Assembly (NCBI GenBank): GCA_017656255.1
Contig: JACDOE010000010.1
Span: forward strand, 1-36,399
Direction: 5' to 3'
Source: Bacillaceae bacterium
GTDB taxonomy: Bacteria > Bacillota > Bacilli > JACDOE01
Length of the DNA stretch: 36,399 nucleotides
Shown: positions 23,749 to 32,498 of the stretch, piece after piece
Numbering within the stretch: position 1 is the stretch's first letter
Layout of the letters: the number at the start of each line of letters is the position of its first letter
Notes under the pieces: model-generated
Told to the model about the DNA's origin: nothing
The model's input: only the letters and a program-made list of their open reading frames with translations
Databases searched by the model: none
Translations under genes and position numbers: made by a program

Positions 23749-25014
23749 TTAGCGCTGGTCCCATGGTGTTAACGGATAGACGTATTCCGTCTCAGCAATC
23801 TCTTCCGGATAGACACTCATCAGTTTGCCGTCAATCCACTGGGACAACTCGGAAACGGATTTGTTCTGGTTGGTATAGCCGTCAAAGTCCTCAAATTTCA
23901 CATGACCGAAAATAGTATCCATATCCGTTTCATCCAGCGCTTTCATCACACCGTCACGGGTCAATTCACCAGCTTCGTCGGCACGCCGCAGAGCATCGGC
24001 CATAACCTGAATCGCGGCATATCCTTCTGCTTCATGCTCCCCGATGTAATGTCCGTAACGTTTATTAAATTCTTCATTGAACCATTGCCATTCCTCATTC
24101 TTTTTGTCACCATGCCACGGGCCGGTGGTCATGATATACTGAGCCAGATCGCCGCCCTGCTCGTGGAATCCCTGTACGGCATGGCCCGCACCGGTTCCGA
24201 TTATCGCTTTCGGCGTATAATTCAATTCTTTAAATGCTTTGGTGACCTGAACCGCATCGTTTTCATTGCCGGCGGTGATGACCACAACATCCGGATTGGC
24301 TTCCTTCACTTTCGCCACGATCGGTTTAAAGTCAACCGTACCCCCCTGGAACTTCTCATCTGCAACAATCTCAATGCCATTTGCTTCCGCATACTTTTTG
24401 GTTCCGTATTCAAAAACAGACTCTCCAAACAGGTTGTCCACACGGATCACCGCGATGGATTCCGGTTTCACGATATCCGTCAGGAATGCCTGCATCCCTT
24501 CTGTATACATCCCGGCCGTCGGATTCAGGCGGAAGACATTTTCCCATCCGGACTGGGTGATTTTATCGCTGGAACCGTGCTCAACCAGCATCGGCATATT
24601 ATTCTGGCTTGCCACTTTGGCTACGGCATAGGTGGTTCCGCTTGCACGTGCTCCCAGAATCGCCAGGACCTCATCATTGTTGATCAGCTTTTCAGCTGCT
24701 GTCATTCCGATGTTAGCCTTTTCCTGGGAATCTTCAATGATGATTCGCAATGTTTTTCCGTTGATGCCGCCTTCTTCATTAACTTTCTCAATGGCGATGG
24801 TATAAGCCTGTTCGAACTTCTTGCCGAAGGTCGCAGCCGGGCCCGTCATCGGCAGTACGGCACCGATGGTAACCGTATCACCGTCGGATGATCCCTGACC
24901 ATTCTGCTGCTGTTCGCCTTCATTTCCTCCTTCGGAGGATGTGCCCTGTGACCCGCATGCTGCCACAGATACGACCATCAACATGGCCAGTAATAAGACA
25001 AAAAACTTTTTCAC
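23749..25014 (-). CDS. Substrate-binding lipoprotein of the LivJ-like ABC transporter
   Basis: Periplasmic-binding-protein-fold receptor (type I, Leu/Ile/Val-binding family), 421 residues. A lipoprotein signal peptide with lipobox VAAC (C20) is followed by a Ser/Gly/Gln-rich linker to about residue 45, then the mature domain beginning TVTIGAVLPMTGPAATFG. The ligand could be a branched-chain amino acid, an amide, urea or an aromatic acid; the fold does not say. The GTG at 25014 follows GGGGG at nine bases; the upstream extension is not signal-like. It is the first gene of the sigma-54-controlled operon. Confidence 0.9.
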   Translation of the reverse strand: MKKFFVLLLAMLMVVSVAACGSQGTSSEGGNEGEQQQNGQGSSDGDTVTIGAVLPMTGPAATFGKKFEQAYTIAIEKVNEEGGINGKTLRIIIEDSQEKANIGMTAAEKLINNDEVLAILGARASGTTYAVAKVASQNNMPMLVEHGSSDKITQSGWENVFRLNPTAGMYTEGMQAFLTDIVKPESIAVIRVDNLFGESVFEYGTKKYAEANGIEIVADEKFQGGTVDFKPIVAKVKEANPDVVVITAGNENDAVQVTKAFKELNYTPKAIIGTGAGHAVQGFHEQGGDLAQYIMTTGPWHGDKKNEEWQWFNEEFNKRYGHYIGEHEAEGYAAIQVMADALRRADEAGELTRDGVMKALDETDMDTIFGHVKFEDFDGYTNQNKSVSELSQWIDGKLMSVYPEEIAETEYVYPLTPWDQR

Positions 25015-25053
25015 GACAAAATACCCCCTTTTAAATTTTTCATTCAAATAAAA

Positions 25054-25072
25054 CAAGCAAAAATGATGCCAA
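25054..25072 (-). promoter_or_regulatory. Sigma-54 (-24/-12) promoter of the liv operon
   Basis: On the minus strand the bases read TTGGCATCATTTTTGCTTG: GG and GC elements exactly ten bases apart, matching TGGCAC-N5-TTGC at nine of ten positions. The predicted start is near 25045, about 31 bases before the GTG of the binding-protein gene. An NtrC-type activator gene lies immediately upstream. Confidence 0.85.
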
Positions 25073-25095
25073 AATTAAAAAAAACGGTTATACAG

Positions 25096-25130
25096 CAAAA
25101 AACAGGTTTCCCGGGGGTGAGGAAACCTGT
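25096..25130 (-). terminator. Terminator of the symporter-kinase-regulator operon
   Basis: Perfect 10-base stem ACAGGTTTCC (25102-25111) and GGAAACCTGT (25121-25130) with a nine-base loop, then six T on the minus strand. Its centre is about 71 bases upstream of the predicted sigma-54 start, so it could double as a protein-binding site. Confidence 0.75.
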
Positions 25131-25178
25131 ATCTTTTGTTAAAAAATTTTCAAAATGATCAAATTTTAATTTTTTTGT

Positions 25179-26576
25179 TCACTCCGGAAAATGTTTTTGC
25201 ACCCGCCTCTGTAGTACATGTCGTTTCATGCCCAGTTTTTTGGCAGCCTTCGAGATGTTCCAGCGTGTTTCATGCAGGGCAAATTCAATATACCGTTTTT
25301 CAATCTGATTTAACTTTTCTTCCAGTCCCACCGCTTCAATGTCAGACAGATCCCCATCCGGTGCCGCTTCCGCTTCTGATTTCATAGAGGTGTCAAGCGG
25401 ATGATTCGATGAAACCTTCGCTCTCCGATCATCATGCAGGTCGGAAGGAAGGGCGTCAACCGAGATGTCCCCATCCGGATACAGAATAGAGAGTCGCTCC
25501 AGGATATTTTTTAATTCCCGCACATTGCCCGGCCACGAATAGTTTTCCAGCGTGGATAATACCTCATCAGTCAACGCCATGTCCGGCCAGAAATGCCGAA
25601 TCAGTAACGGAATATCTTCCTTCCGTTCACGCAGCGGCGGTATCTGAATCGGAAACACATTCAACCGGTAATAGAGGTCCGAGCGAAAACGTCCCTGCTC
25701 CACTTCTTCCGATAAATCCCGGTTGGTGGCCGCAATGATACGAACATCGACATATACGTTCTGACTGGAACCGATGCGGCGAAACTTTCGTGTTTCAATA
25801 AAACGCAGCAGTTTGGCCTGGGTTTCATACGGCATTTCCCCGATTTCATCCAGAAAAATAGTGCCGCCGTCCGCCAGTTCAAATAATCCCTTTTTCCCCT
25901 GGCCCGCACCGGTAAACGCATTTTTCTCATGGCCGAACAATTCACTTTCAATCAGATTGGCCGGGATCGCCGCACAGTTGATATCCATAAAAGGCTTGTC
26001 CGATCGCGGCGACAGGTTATGAATCGTCTTGGCCGCCACCTCTTTGCCCGTTCCCGTCTCACCGGTAATCAGAACGGTGGTGTCTTCCCGGGGAGCTACC
26101 CGTTTGATCTGTTCAATAACGTCCGTAATCGCCCGGCTCTCCCCGATGATCCGGTTCTGGATCAAGGCTTCCTTGTGCCGCTCACGATAAAACTGCCACT
26201 CTTTTTTCATTTGATCGGTCTTGATCACATGATGGATCGTTTTCAGCATGTCTTCAAAATCAAAGGGCTTGTCGATAAAATCAGCGGCCCCCATTTTCAT
26301 CGCCTTCACCGCACCCTGAGTATCCCCGAAGGCGGTCATCATCATCACCTGAATCCCGGGATCATAAATCTTGATCTGTTCGAGCAGTTCATATCCGCTC
26401 AATTCCGGCAGGCGGACGTCGAGGATCACCAGATGCGGATTCCATTCCTTCAGATGCCGTTCCAGTTCCAAGCCGGATGCCAGGGTTCGCACCTCAAAAC
26501 CTTCATCGGTCAGTCCGCTTTCCAGTGAAAAACGGATCGCTTCCTCATCATCCACAATCAACACTCTTTTTTTCAT
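25179..26576 (-). CDS. NtrC/AtoC-type sigma-54 response regulator
   Basis: Enhancer-binding activator of 465 residues. The receiver domain (1-120) has D9, D10 and the phosphoacceptor D53 (VILDVRLPE), with K in DFIDKPF. The AAA+ domain (about 145-380) has Walker A GETGTGKE, Walker [12 protein letters not shown] and the R-finger region [14 protein letters not shown]. The sigma-54 contact loop reads NAFTGA instead of GAFTGA. A Fis-type HTH ends the protein ([23 protein letters not shown]). It overlaps the kinase by four bases (ATGA), so the two are a pair. The likely target is the sigma-54 promoter at 25054-25072. Confidence 0.92.
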   Translation of the reverse strand: MKKRVLIVDDEEAIRFSLESGLTDEGFEVRTLASGLELERHLKEWNPHLVILDVRLPELSGYELLEQIKIYDPGIQVMMMTAFGDTQGAVKAMKMGAADFIDKPFDFEDMLKTIHHVIKTDQMKKEWQFYRERHKEALIQNRIIGESRAITDVIEQIKRVAPREDTTVLITGETGTGKEVAAKTIHNLSPRSDKPFMDINCAAIPANLIESELFGHEKNAFTGAGQGKKGLFELADGGTIFLDEIGEMPYETQAKLLRFIETRKFRRIGSSQNVYVDVRIIAATNRDLSEEVEQGRFRSDLYYRLNVFPIQIPPLRERKEDIPLLIRHFWPDMALTDEVLSTLENYSWPGNVRELKNILERLSILYPDGDISVDALPSDLHDDRRAKVSSNHPLDTSMKSEAEAAPDGDLSDIEAVGLEEKLNQIEKRYIEFALHETRWNISKAAKKLGMKRHVLQRRVQKHFPE

Positions 26577-28231
26577 GCTTCCTCCCCCTTTGTCTGTTCA
26601 ATGACGATGGTGGTTCCCCGTCCGGGTTCACTGTCAATCTGAATGTCAGCCTGGTTATATTCAATCAGACGGTGTACCACGGACAGTCCCAACCCTGTCC
26701 CCTGCGGGTCCGTCGTATAAAACGGGTCGAAACACCGCCGCAGCTGTTCAGCGGTCATGCCCGCACCATTGTCAGAAATCCTCAACCGTCCCGGTTCCTC
26801 ACAGGCGATGGTAATCTGCCCGCCGGGGTCACTCGCTTTAATCGCATTTAAAATCAAATTGAGCAGAATCTGTTTGAGATGGTCTTCATCAAACAGGAAT
26901 TCCGCCTGTTCAATTTCCTTCAGTTCGACAGCAATGTGTTTTTCATCCAGCGGCTTTTTCAGCAGGAACAGGACATCCTGAATGATCGGGTCCAGCTGCA
27001 GTTTTTGTTTGCGAGTTCCGTGCGGCCGGGCAAACTGCAACAAATGCTGGATCAGGTGGTTCAACCGGTCGATTTCGCGGATCATTCGGTCCACCAGGCC
27101 TTTAATGGCACCATCTTTGCCCGTTTTGCGATGCAGGACCTGAACACTCGTCTTGATTCCCGTCAGCGGATTACGAATTTCATGGGCCAGACCGGCAGCC
27201 AGTTCACCGAGAGACGCCAGCCGGTCCACCCGCTCCATCCGGTGCAACATCGCTTCTCGTTCCGTGATGTCCTGGAAGGTACAGATGGTCCCCAGACCGC
27301 CGCCCAAAAGGCTCGCCCGGACTTCCAGCACTTTTCCCCCGAAGCGCAGGGTTTCGCCGATCTCTTTTTGACTATGCCAGACCTGTTCACTGATCCGGAT
27401 CAGTTTTTCTTTGAGCGAAGGTTGCTCCTGCTCCTGCAAAATGGATTCCGCCGCCTGATTCAAGTAAGTTTTTTCCCGTTTGCCTTCAATCAGCGTCAGG
27501 ATCCCCATGGACGTGCTCTCCAGAATCTGCTGGTTGAGATGCTGCATTTCCTTGAGTGACTTTTCTTTCTCCTTGAGGCGCCGCACCATCCGGTTAAAGG
27601 TCCGGTTCAGGATGCCCACTTCATCGGAACGGTTGGTTCGTGCCGGTTCCACAAAAGAGCCCAGATCGATTTTTTCACAGGCTTCCGCCAGCGTTCGGAT
27701 TGGTTTGCTGAAATGGTGGGCCACCATCATAATCAACTCGATCATCGTGATACTCGTGAGCACCATCACGATAATCGTATATTTCTGGATGTCGGCAAAC
27801 AGACTGGAGAACGGATTGACCACGGTGGACACATGCAATTTCCACCCCCAGTCCTCCAAATGCTCTTCCGTTGAAATCACCCGGGTAAACATGGATTCTA
27901 TCTGATGCTCCCGCACCACATAATTGACCAGGGAAGCATCGTGGGTAAAGATTTTCACTTCCTGCGGATAAAAATCATGGATATATTGCAGAAGCCGCTG
28001 CTGGGCCACCGTTTCCTGCATGTGTCCCATGTCTACCTGTTCCTTTAACATCCGGTACTGATACATCACCTGGGACACAGCATCCTGGATATGGTCCCGC
28101 TGTACACCCTTGTAATACTCAAATGCCGTCCAGTAGGAGACCGCCCCCACCGCCAGTACTGAGACCACGGTAAAGACCAGAAACAGCCCCAGCAATTTCC
28201 GTTCAATGGACATTTTAAAAAAGCGGATCAC
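26573..28231 (-). CDS. Membrane sensor histidine kinase
   Basis: Partner kinase, 552 residues from the GTG at 28231 (SD GGGGGGAAGG; the ATG at 28249 has none). Two membrane helices (about 10-35 and 150-172) enclose an external sensor region of about 110 residues. HAMP (about 172-225) is followed by a PAS-like segment (about 235-330), HisKA with the phosphoacceptor in LAHEIRNPLTG near residue 350, and a HATPase domain (NLILNAIKASDPGG, DNGAGM, GTGLGLSVV). The HEIRNPL type is shared with AtoS/NtrB-like kinases. It overlaps the end of the symporter gene by 17 bases. Confidence 0.92.
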   Translation of the reverse strand: MIRFFKMSIERKLLGLFLVFTVVSVLAVGAVSYWTAFEYYKGVQRDHIQDAVSQVMYQYRMLKEQVDMGHMQETVAQQRLLQYIHDFYPQEVKIFTHDASLVNYVVREHQIESMFTRVISTEEHLEDWGWKLHVSTVVNPFSSLFADIQKYTIIVMVLTSITMIELIMMVAHHFSKPIRTLAEACEKIDLGSFVEPARTNRSDEVGILNRTFNRMVRRLKEKEKSLKEMQHLNQQILESTSMGILTLIEGKREKTYLNQAAESILQEQEQPSLKEKLIRISEQVWHSQKEIGETLRFGGKVLEVRASLLGGGLGTICTFQDITEREAMLHRMERVDRLASLGELAAGLAHEIRNPLTGIKTSVQVLHRKTGKDGAIKGLVDRMIREIDRLNHLIQHLLQFARPHGTRKQKLQLDPIIQDVLFLLKKPLDEKHIAVELKEIEQAEFLFDEDHLKQILLNLILNAIKASDPGGQITIACEEPGRLRISDNGAGMTAEQLRRCFDPFYTTDPQGTGLGLSVVHRLIEYNQADIQIDSEPGRGTTIVIEQTKGEEA

Positions 28232-29585
28232 GGCCTTCCCCCCTCTCAAATAATCCGGCCAGGAAAAATAGCACCGTTGCGGCCAGCATGCCCCACCAGA
28301 CCGGATGCAGTCCCCAGTTCATCAAGTCTGCGACCGAGGTCACGGTCCAGCCTCCGAGGATGGAGATCAGCACCGTGCGGCACCCGACTTTTTTCCAGAA
28401 GAGCCCCCCGTACAACGGCCAGAAGAAGGTCATGGCCAGAAAACCCCAGATGTAGATGACATGATTCAGGATGGAATCAGGTTTCTCCACGGCAATCAGC
28501 ACTGCAATCAGGGCTGACATAAACAGGATCATGCGATGGAAACGGACCTGTTTCTGCCTGGAAAGATAGGGGAATAGATCGACCAGAAAACTGCCGGTGA
28601 CGATCAGTAACTGTGAATTGGCCGTCGAGACCGCACTGGCCATCACCCCGATCAAAATGACCGCCCCCCAGGGTGAAGCCGCCAGTTGCTGTATGGCAAC
28701 CAGAAACAATTCTTCAGAAGCACCGCTGTAATCCGGTAACAGAAAGGAAATCCCCACGCCCACAAACCAGAGAATCAGATAAAGCACGAGCAGAATAACG
28801 AGGGAATAGACGATCATTTTTTTCGCAGCGCGATCACTTTCTGCTGCCATAATCCGGACAAGGTACTGCGGATTGGAGGTTTTCCCCATCATCCAGATCC
28901 AGGACATCATCACCAGATAAAAGAGGCCTTCATCCATCGTCACATGGCGCAGCATATCCATCGAAACTTGAATATTCGCCGCATTCAGATTCTTCATGAC
29001 AAAAAAACCGGCAATCAAGATGGCAACACCTGTCAGAACCAGCTGGGCCAGATCGGTGCGCGCCACCGACACAAAGCCGCCGAAACTGGTATAGAGCAGA
29101 AACAGGAAGATGATCAATATCGACAAATAATACGGAATATCCAGTAAATGCGTGGTGACCAGTCCGAATCCATAAATCTGAATCGTAATGTAAAACAGAT
29201 AGGCGATGATGACGACCAGACCACCGAGAAATTGCAACAGACGGCTGTGATAACGTTTATAAAAAAATTCCGGCACCGTGACAATGTCATAGCTACGAAT
29301 CCTTTTGACCAGCGGGAGCAACAGGAGCGCTCCGACAAACCAGCTGCCGACGATGAACAGGAGCGGCTGCCAGCCGGTTGCATAAAACCGCCCCGTCAGC
29401 CCCAGAACTGTGGTGGAACTGACCCAGGTAGCGGCAAATGTCACGATCAATAGCGGCAGTTTCAATTTTCCATCCGCGATAAAAAACTTTCTGACACTGG
29501 TAAAATCCCCGAATCCATGTTTTCCGAAGATGAGTAGTATCATAGAATAGGCAAAAAAGAGAAGGGCTGCGATGAACAGATCCAT
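28215..29585 (-). CDS. Sodium:solute symporter family protein
   Basis: SSS-family transporter of 456 residues with 12-13 predicted membrane helices. FAATWVSSTTVLGLTGRFYATGW, YTSFGGFVSVARTDLAQ and IGVMASAVSTANSQLL match the sodium-site and core helices of SSS proteins (PutP/PanF/SglT relatives). The substrate is unknown. AAAGGAG precedes the ATG at 29585 by eight bases; the ORF upstream to 29843 crosses the divergent promoter and is spurious. It is first in an operon with a kinase and regulator, which suggests co-sensing or a target of the same signal. Confidence 0.88.
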   Translation of the reverse strand: MDLFIAALLFFAYSMILLIFGKHGFGDFTSVRKFFIADGKLKLPLLIVTFAATWVSSTTVLGLTGRFYATGWQPLLFIVGSWFVGALLLLPLVKRIRSYDIVTVPEFFYKRYHSRLLQFLGGLVVIIAYLFYITIQIYGFGLVTTHLLDIPYYLSILIIFLFLLYTSFGGFVSVARTDLAQLVLTGVAILIAGFFVMKNLNAANIQVSMDMLRHVTMDEGLFYLVMMSWIWMMGKTSNPQYLVRIMAAESDRAAKKMIVYSLVILLVLYLILWFVGVGISFLLPDYSGASEELFLVAIQQLAASPWGAVILIGVMASAVSTANSQLLIVTGSFLVDLFPYLSRQKQVRFHRMILFMSALIAVLIAVEKPDSILNHVIYIWGFLAMTFFWPLYGGLFWKKVGCRTVLISILGGWTVTSVADLMNWGLHPVWWGMLAATVLFFLAGLFERGEGRDPLF

Positions 29586-29722
29586 AGAAGTAGCTCCTTT
29601 ATCGATTTCTGTTTCTATTATTTTAGCAGACAGTGGCCTATTTTTTGTGATAGAGTCGAAATTCCTTTTTTCGACATCCCTGTTTCTCATTGATACGACA
29701 GCATTGACTTGATTTGAAAAAA
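29586..29722. other. Divergent promoter region, symporter side
   Basis: Short region between the symporter start and the plus-strand promoter at 29723. I find no clear -24/-12 or -35/-10 pair for the symporter operon. A GGCC-N7-GC stretch near 29624-29637 has the wrong spacing for sigma-54. Confidence 0.4.
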
Positions 29723-29751
29723 TTGACCCGTTCTGGATATTTTTATATAAT
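29723..29751 (+). promoter_or_regulatory. Strong sigma-A promoter for the 542-residue protein
   Basis: TTGACC (29723-29728), a 17-base spacer and TATAAT (29746-29751). This is the best vegetative promoter in the window. The predicted start is near 29758, 30 bases before the GTG. Confidence 0.85.
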
Positions 29752-29787
29752 CTTGACGTACTATTTTTTTCTAGAGGAGGAAACATA

Positions 29788-31416
29788 GTGGAAACACGAG
29801 TTGAGAGATATTCGAAAAAACGAACCAACAGAACCGTACTCATCCTCGTTGTCGTTGTGCTGGTGCTGGCGGCGTCCGCCTTTTTTGCCTATGCGAGGCT
29901 GGACGTTTTTAAGAGTCCCAAAATGATTTATCTGGAGTCAGAGTATAAGACGTTGAAAAACACGTCAGACCTTGTTTCCGACACCTACGGGGAATACTTT
30001 GCCGGTCTCATACGTCCCTACACCGAGGAGAGCGTCCATTCCACAATGGAAGTATCAGCCAGCGCAGAACTGGAAGGGCTGATGCCCCAGGAACAGCAAA
30101 TCCTGAATCTATTAAAAGAAGGCAAACTGGTGATAGAATCCCAGGCCGATCAAGCCAACAAAAAGCAATATGCGAAAACCACGCTGCTTTTACAGGAAGA
30201 ACCGCTGATCGATCTGGAATTTGCCGTGGATCAGGATAAAATGTATGTCGGCGCTCCCATGATTTATCCGAAGTATGCCCTGTTCGATTTGACTCAGTCT
30301 CAAAAGCTGGAAGAGAAAGGTATAACCGGTCTTCCGACACGTTATGTGACCTATCAGGACTGGGTGGATGCCATTAAGGTATCGGATGAAGAATGGAAGC
30401 CGATCCTGAATGATTATGCAAAATGGTATAAGGATCAGTTAAAAGACAGCCAGTTTACGATGAACAAAGAGTCCAGCGTGGAAATTGACGGGCAAACCTA
30501 TGAAGCCCGCAACATCACCCTGACCTTTACCGAGGAAGAATGGAAGCAATTCCTGACATCTTTTACAGAGACCTGGACCTCGGATGAACGCCTGCTTTCC
30601 CTGCTTTACAGCCGCTATGAAAATGTGCATAAACTGCTGGAAGACAGCGGCGTTGAGGGGCTTACGAAAATGACGGAAGCAGAATGGAAAGAAAACATTG
30701 CGACGTTGCGGTCCGATACCATTGCGGAAATTGAGGGAATCGAGCTGGCCGATGATGTGAAAATAGTGATGTATATCGATGGAAGCGACCGGATTCTCAG
30801 CCGTCAATTCTTCGCCACCATACCGGATAACCAAAAAGGAGAACAGGCGATTGAACTTCGCATCGATACGGTAGAAAAAGGAAAGGACGAAGTGGACCTG
30901 TGGTTATCACTGTCAACGAAAGGCGCTGAAGATGCATTTACTATTTTGTACGATGAACATCTTGCCCCTGTTGAAACAGGGAAAAAAGGAACGTTTAATC
31001 TGGAGCTGAAGGACCAGACCCGGACTTATCTCAAATCAGACGGCGATATTCTGCTTGAGGATGAAACCGGAAAACTGGAATCGACATTTAATCTGGAGTT
31101 CTTTGATGAATTCCAGGGTAACGGGACCTTGTCCGGTGATATTTCTATCATCCCGAATCAGGCAGATAACACCCGGGAGTCACAGGTTCATCTGGTGATG
31201 GCGTCAAACGACCTGCCGGGTCAGATTGAACTTGATCTGAAACAGAAGGATACGTTTGACAAGCCGGTGGAACTGCCCGAATTTACAGCGGATAACACCG
31301 TGGATATCGCCGCTCTGACACCGGAGGAATCGATGATGTTTCAACAGGAAATCACACAGGCCGCTTTTATATTCTATCAGCAGAACATGGGTAAACTGCT
31401 GCCGTTATTTCAATAA
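29788..31416 (+). CDS. Membrane-anchored protein of unknown function (possibly DUF6583-like)
   Basis: Not recognised with certainty. The 542-residue protein has a basic N-terminus, one membrane helix at about residues 17-36, then a large, acidic, outside-facing domain rich in beta-strand-like repeats (for example DQTRTYLKSDGDILLEDE). It has no lipobox, no catalytic motif and only sparse cysteine. A similar layout is known from large surface proteins of Bacilli annotated as DUFs; I recall DUF6583, without certainty. The GTG start follows AGAGGAGG. It is a single-gene unit driven by a strong promoter and closed by a terminator, so it is probably abundant. Confidence 0.75.
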   Translation: METRVERYSKKRTNRTVLILVVVVLVLAASAFFAYARLDVFKSPKMIYLESEYKTLKNTSDLVSDTYGEYFAGLIRPYTEESVHSTMEVSASAELEGLMPQEQQILNLLKEGKLVIESQADQANKKQYAKTTLLLQEEPLIDLEFAVDQDKMYVGAPMIYPKYALFDLTQSQKLEEKGITGLPTRYVTYQDWVDAIKVSDEEWKPILNDYAKWYKDQLKDSQFTMNKESSVEIDGQTYEARNITLTFTEEEWKQFLTSFTETWTSDERLLSLLYSRYENVHKLLEDSGVEGLTKMTEAEWKENIATLRSDTIAEIEGIELADDVKIVMYIDGSDRILSRQFFATIPDNQKGEQAIELRIDTVEKGKDEVDLWLSLSTKGAEDAFTILYDEHLAPVETGKKGTFNLELKDQTRTYLKSDGDILLEDETGKLESTFNLEFFDEFQGNGTLSGDISIIPNQADNTRESQVHLVMASNDLPGQIELDLKQKDTFDKPVELPEFTADNTVDIAALTPEESMMFQQEITQAAFIFYQQNMGKLLPLFQ

Positions 31417-31437
31417 ATAGATTTTGATGATGACGTG

Positions 31438-31466
31438 AGGAGGGGTTGTGAATACCCCTCCTTTTC
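31438..31466 (+). terminator. Terminator after the 542-residue protein gene
   Basis: AGGAGGGGT (31438-31446) and ACCCCTCCT (31454-31462), a perfect nine-base stem with a seven-base loop, followed by TTT. Confidence 0.75.
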
Positions 31467-31487
31467 TATGGCGTTTTAAACGGACTC

Positions 31488-31526
31488 TTTTCATTTGCTT
31501 CCGGTCATTATATAATGAGTCATTAT
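31488..31526 (+). promoter_or_regulatory. purU promoter overlapped by nested palindromes
   Basis: TTTTCA (31488-31493), 17 bases, TATAAT (31511-31516). The -10 lies inside TCATTATATAATGA (31505-31518, a perfect 14-base palindrome), which overlaps ATAATGAGTCATTAT (31512-31526, arms of seven with one central base). Three TCATTAT half-sites in alternating orientation suggest an operator. Confidence 0.6.
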
Positions 31527-31589
31527 TTGATTCCATCGAAACGGCAATGAATACCTGAACAGGATGAAAGAGGAGCGTGAACCGGAACG

Positions 31590-32492
31590 ATGAAACAAGC
31601 AACCGAAATCAAGAAACTTCCGCAGGTGGTAAGCCGCAAAAATCGGGGCCGTGTACTGATTTCCTGCCCGGACCGACCCGGGGTGGTCGCGGCCGTATCC
31701 CATTTTTTATATGAACATGGCGCCAACATCGTGGAGGCCGACCAGCATTCCACCGATCCGGATGCCGGCCGCCTGTTTATGCGGATTGAATTCGATCTGG
31801 ACCGGCTGGAAGATCGGATGGAAACATTAAAAAAGGGATTTAAGGGTATCGCGTCGGAATTTGAGATGGACTGGGAGTTCAAAAGGGCTGATGACATGAA
31901 AAAGACGGTGATTTTTGTGTCGCGCGAAGATCACTGTTTGATGGAGCTGTTGTGGCAATGGCAATCCGGCGCGTTGTATACGGATATCGTGGCGGTAATC
32001 AGTAATCATCCCGACCATCAGGAAAAAGTGGAGCAACTGGGAATCCCGTTTTATCATGTTCCCGTGACCCGGGACAATAAAAAAGAAGCGGAGCAGCGGC
32101 AACTAGAACTGCTGGCCCAGCATGAGGCCGATCTGATTGTGCTGGCCCGTTATATGCAGATTCTGTCACCGGAATTTGTATCCCATTATCCCAATCGGAT
32201 CATCAATATTCATCATTCGTTCCTGCCCGCTTTCGTCGGGGCCAATCCATACCGGAGTGCCTATAACCGGGGTGTGAAGCTGATCGGGGCCACGGCTCAC
32301 TATGTGACCGATGATCTGGATCAGGGGCCGATTATTGAGCAGGATGTGGAGCGGGTCAACCACCGTTATACGGTGGATGATTTGAGAAAAACCGGCCGCC
32401 ATATTGAGCGGATTGTGCTGGTGCGGGCGGTGAACTGGCATCTGGAGGATAAGATCATACCGTATCAGAACAAGACGGTGGTGTTTGGGTAG
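31590..32492 (+). CDS. purU: Formyltetrahydrofolate deformylase PurU
   Basis: Hydrolyses 10-formyl-THF to THF and formate, balancing one-carbon pools. An N-terminal ACT domain (about residues 20-90, RVLISCPDRPGVVAAVSHFL) is followed by the formyltransferase fold from about 105. The active-site segment INIHHSFLPAFVGANPY and DLDQGPIIEQD contain the catalytic histidine and aspartate. The 300-residue length is slightly above the usual 280-290 because of the N-terminus. The ribosome binding site is poor at the ATG (GAGGAG is 14 bases away), but no better in-frame start exists. Confidence 0.95.
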   Translation: MKQATEIKKLPQVVSRKNRGRVLISCPDRPGVVAAVSHFLYEHGANIVEADQHSTDPDAGRLFMRIEFDLDRLEDRMETLKKGFKGIASEFEMDWEFKRADDMKKTVIFVSREDHCLMELLWQWQSGALYTDIVAVISNHPDHQEKVEQLGIPFYHVPVTRDNKKEAEQRQLELLAQHEADLIVLARYMQILSPEFVSHYPNRIINIHHSFLPAFVGANPYRSAYNRGVKLIGATAHYVTDDLDQGPIIEQDVERVNHRYTVDDLRKTGRHIERIVLVRAVNWHLEDKIIPYQNKTVVFG

Positions 32493-32498
32493 ATAGAG

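Noticed and set aside
23902-24891. 329-codon plus-strand frame opposite the substrate-binding protein gene
   Set aside because: A shadow frame of a clear lipoprotein gene; its translation has no recognisable domain.
29620-29640. GGCC...GC stretch as a second sigma-54 promoter for the symporter operon
   Set aside because: The GG and GC elements are nine, not ten, bases apart and the flanking bases fit poorly.
29586-29843. N-terminal extension of the symporter frame to 29843
   Set aside because: It would run through the plus-strand promoter and the start of the divergent gene; the SSS fold begins at the ATG at 29585, which has a good AAAGGAG site.
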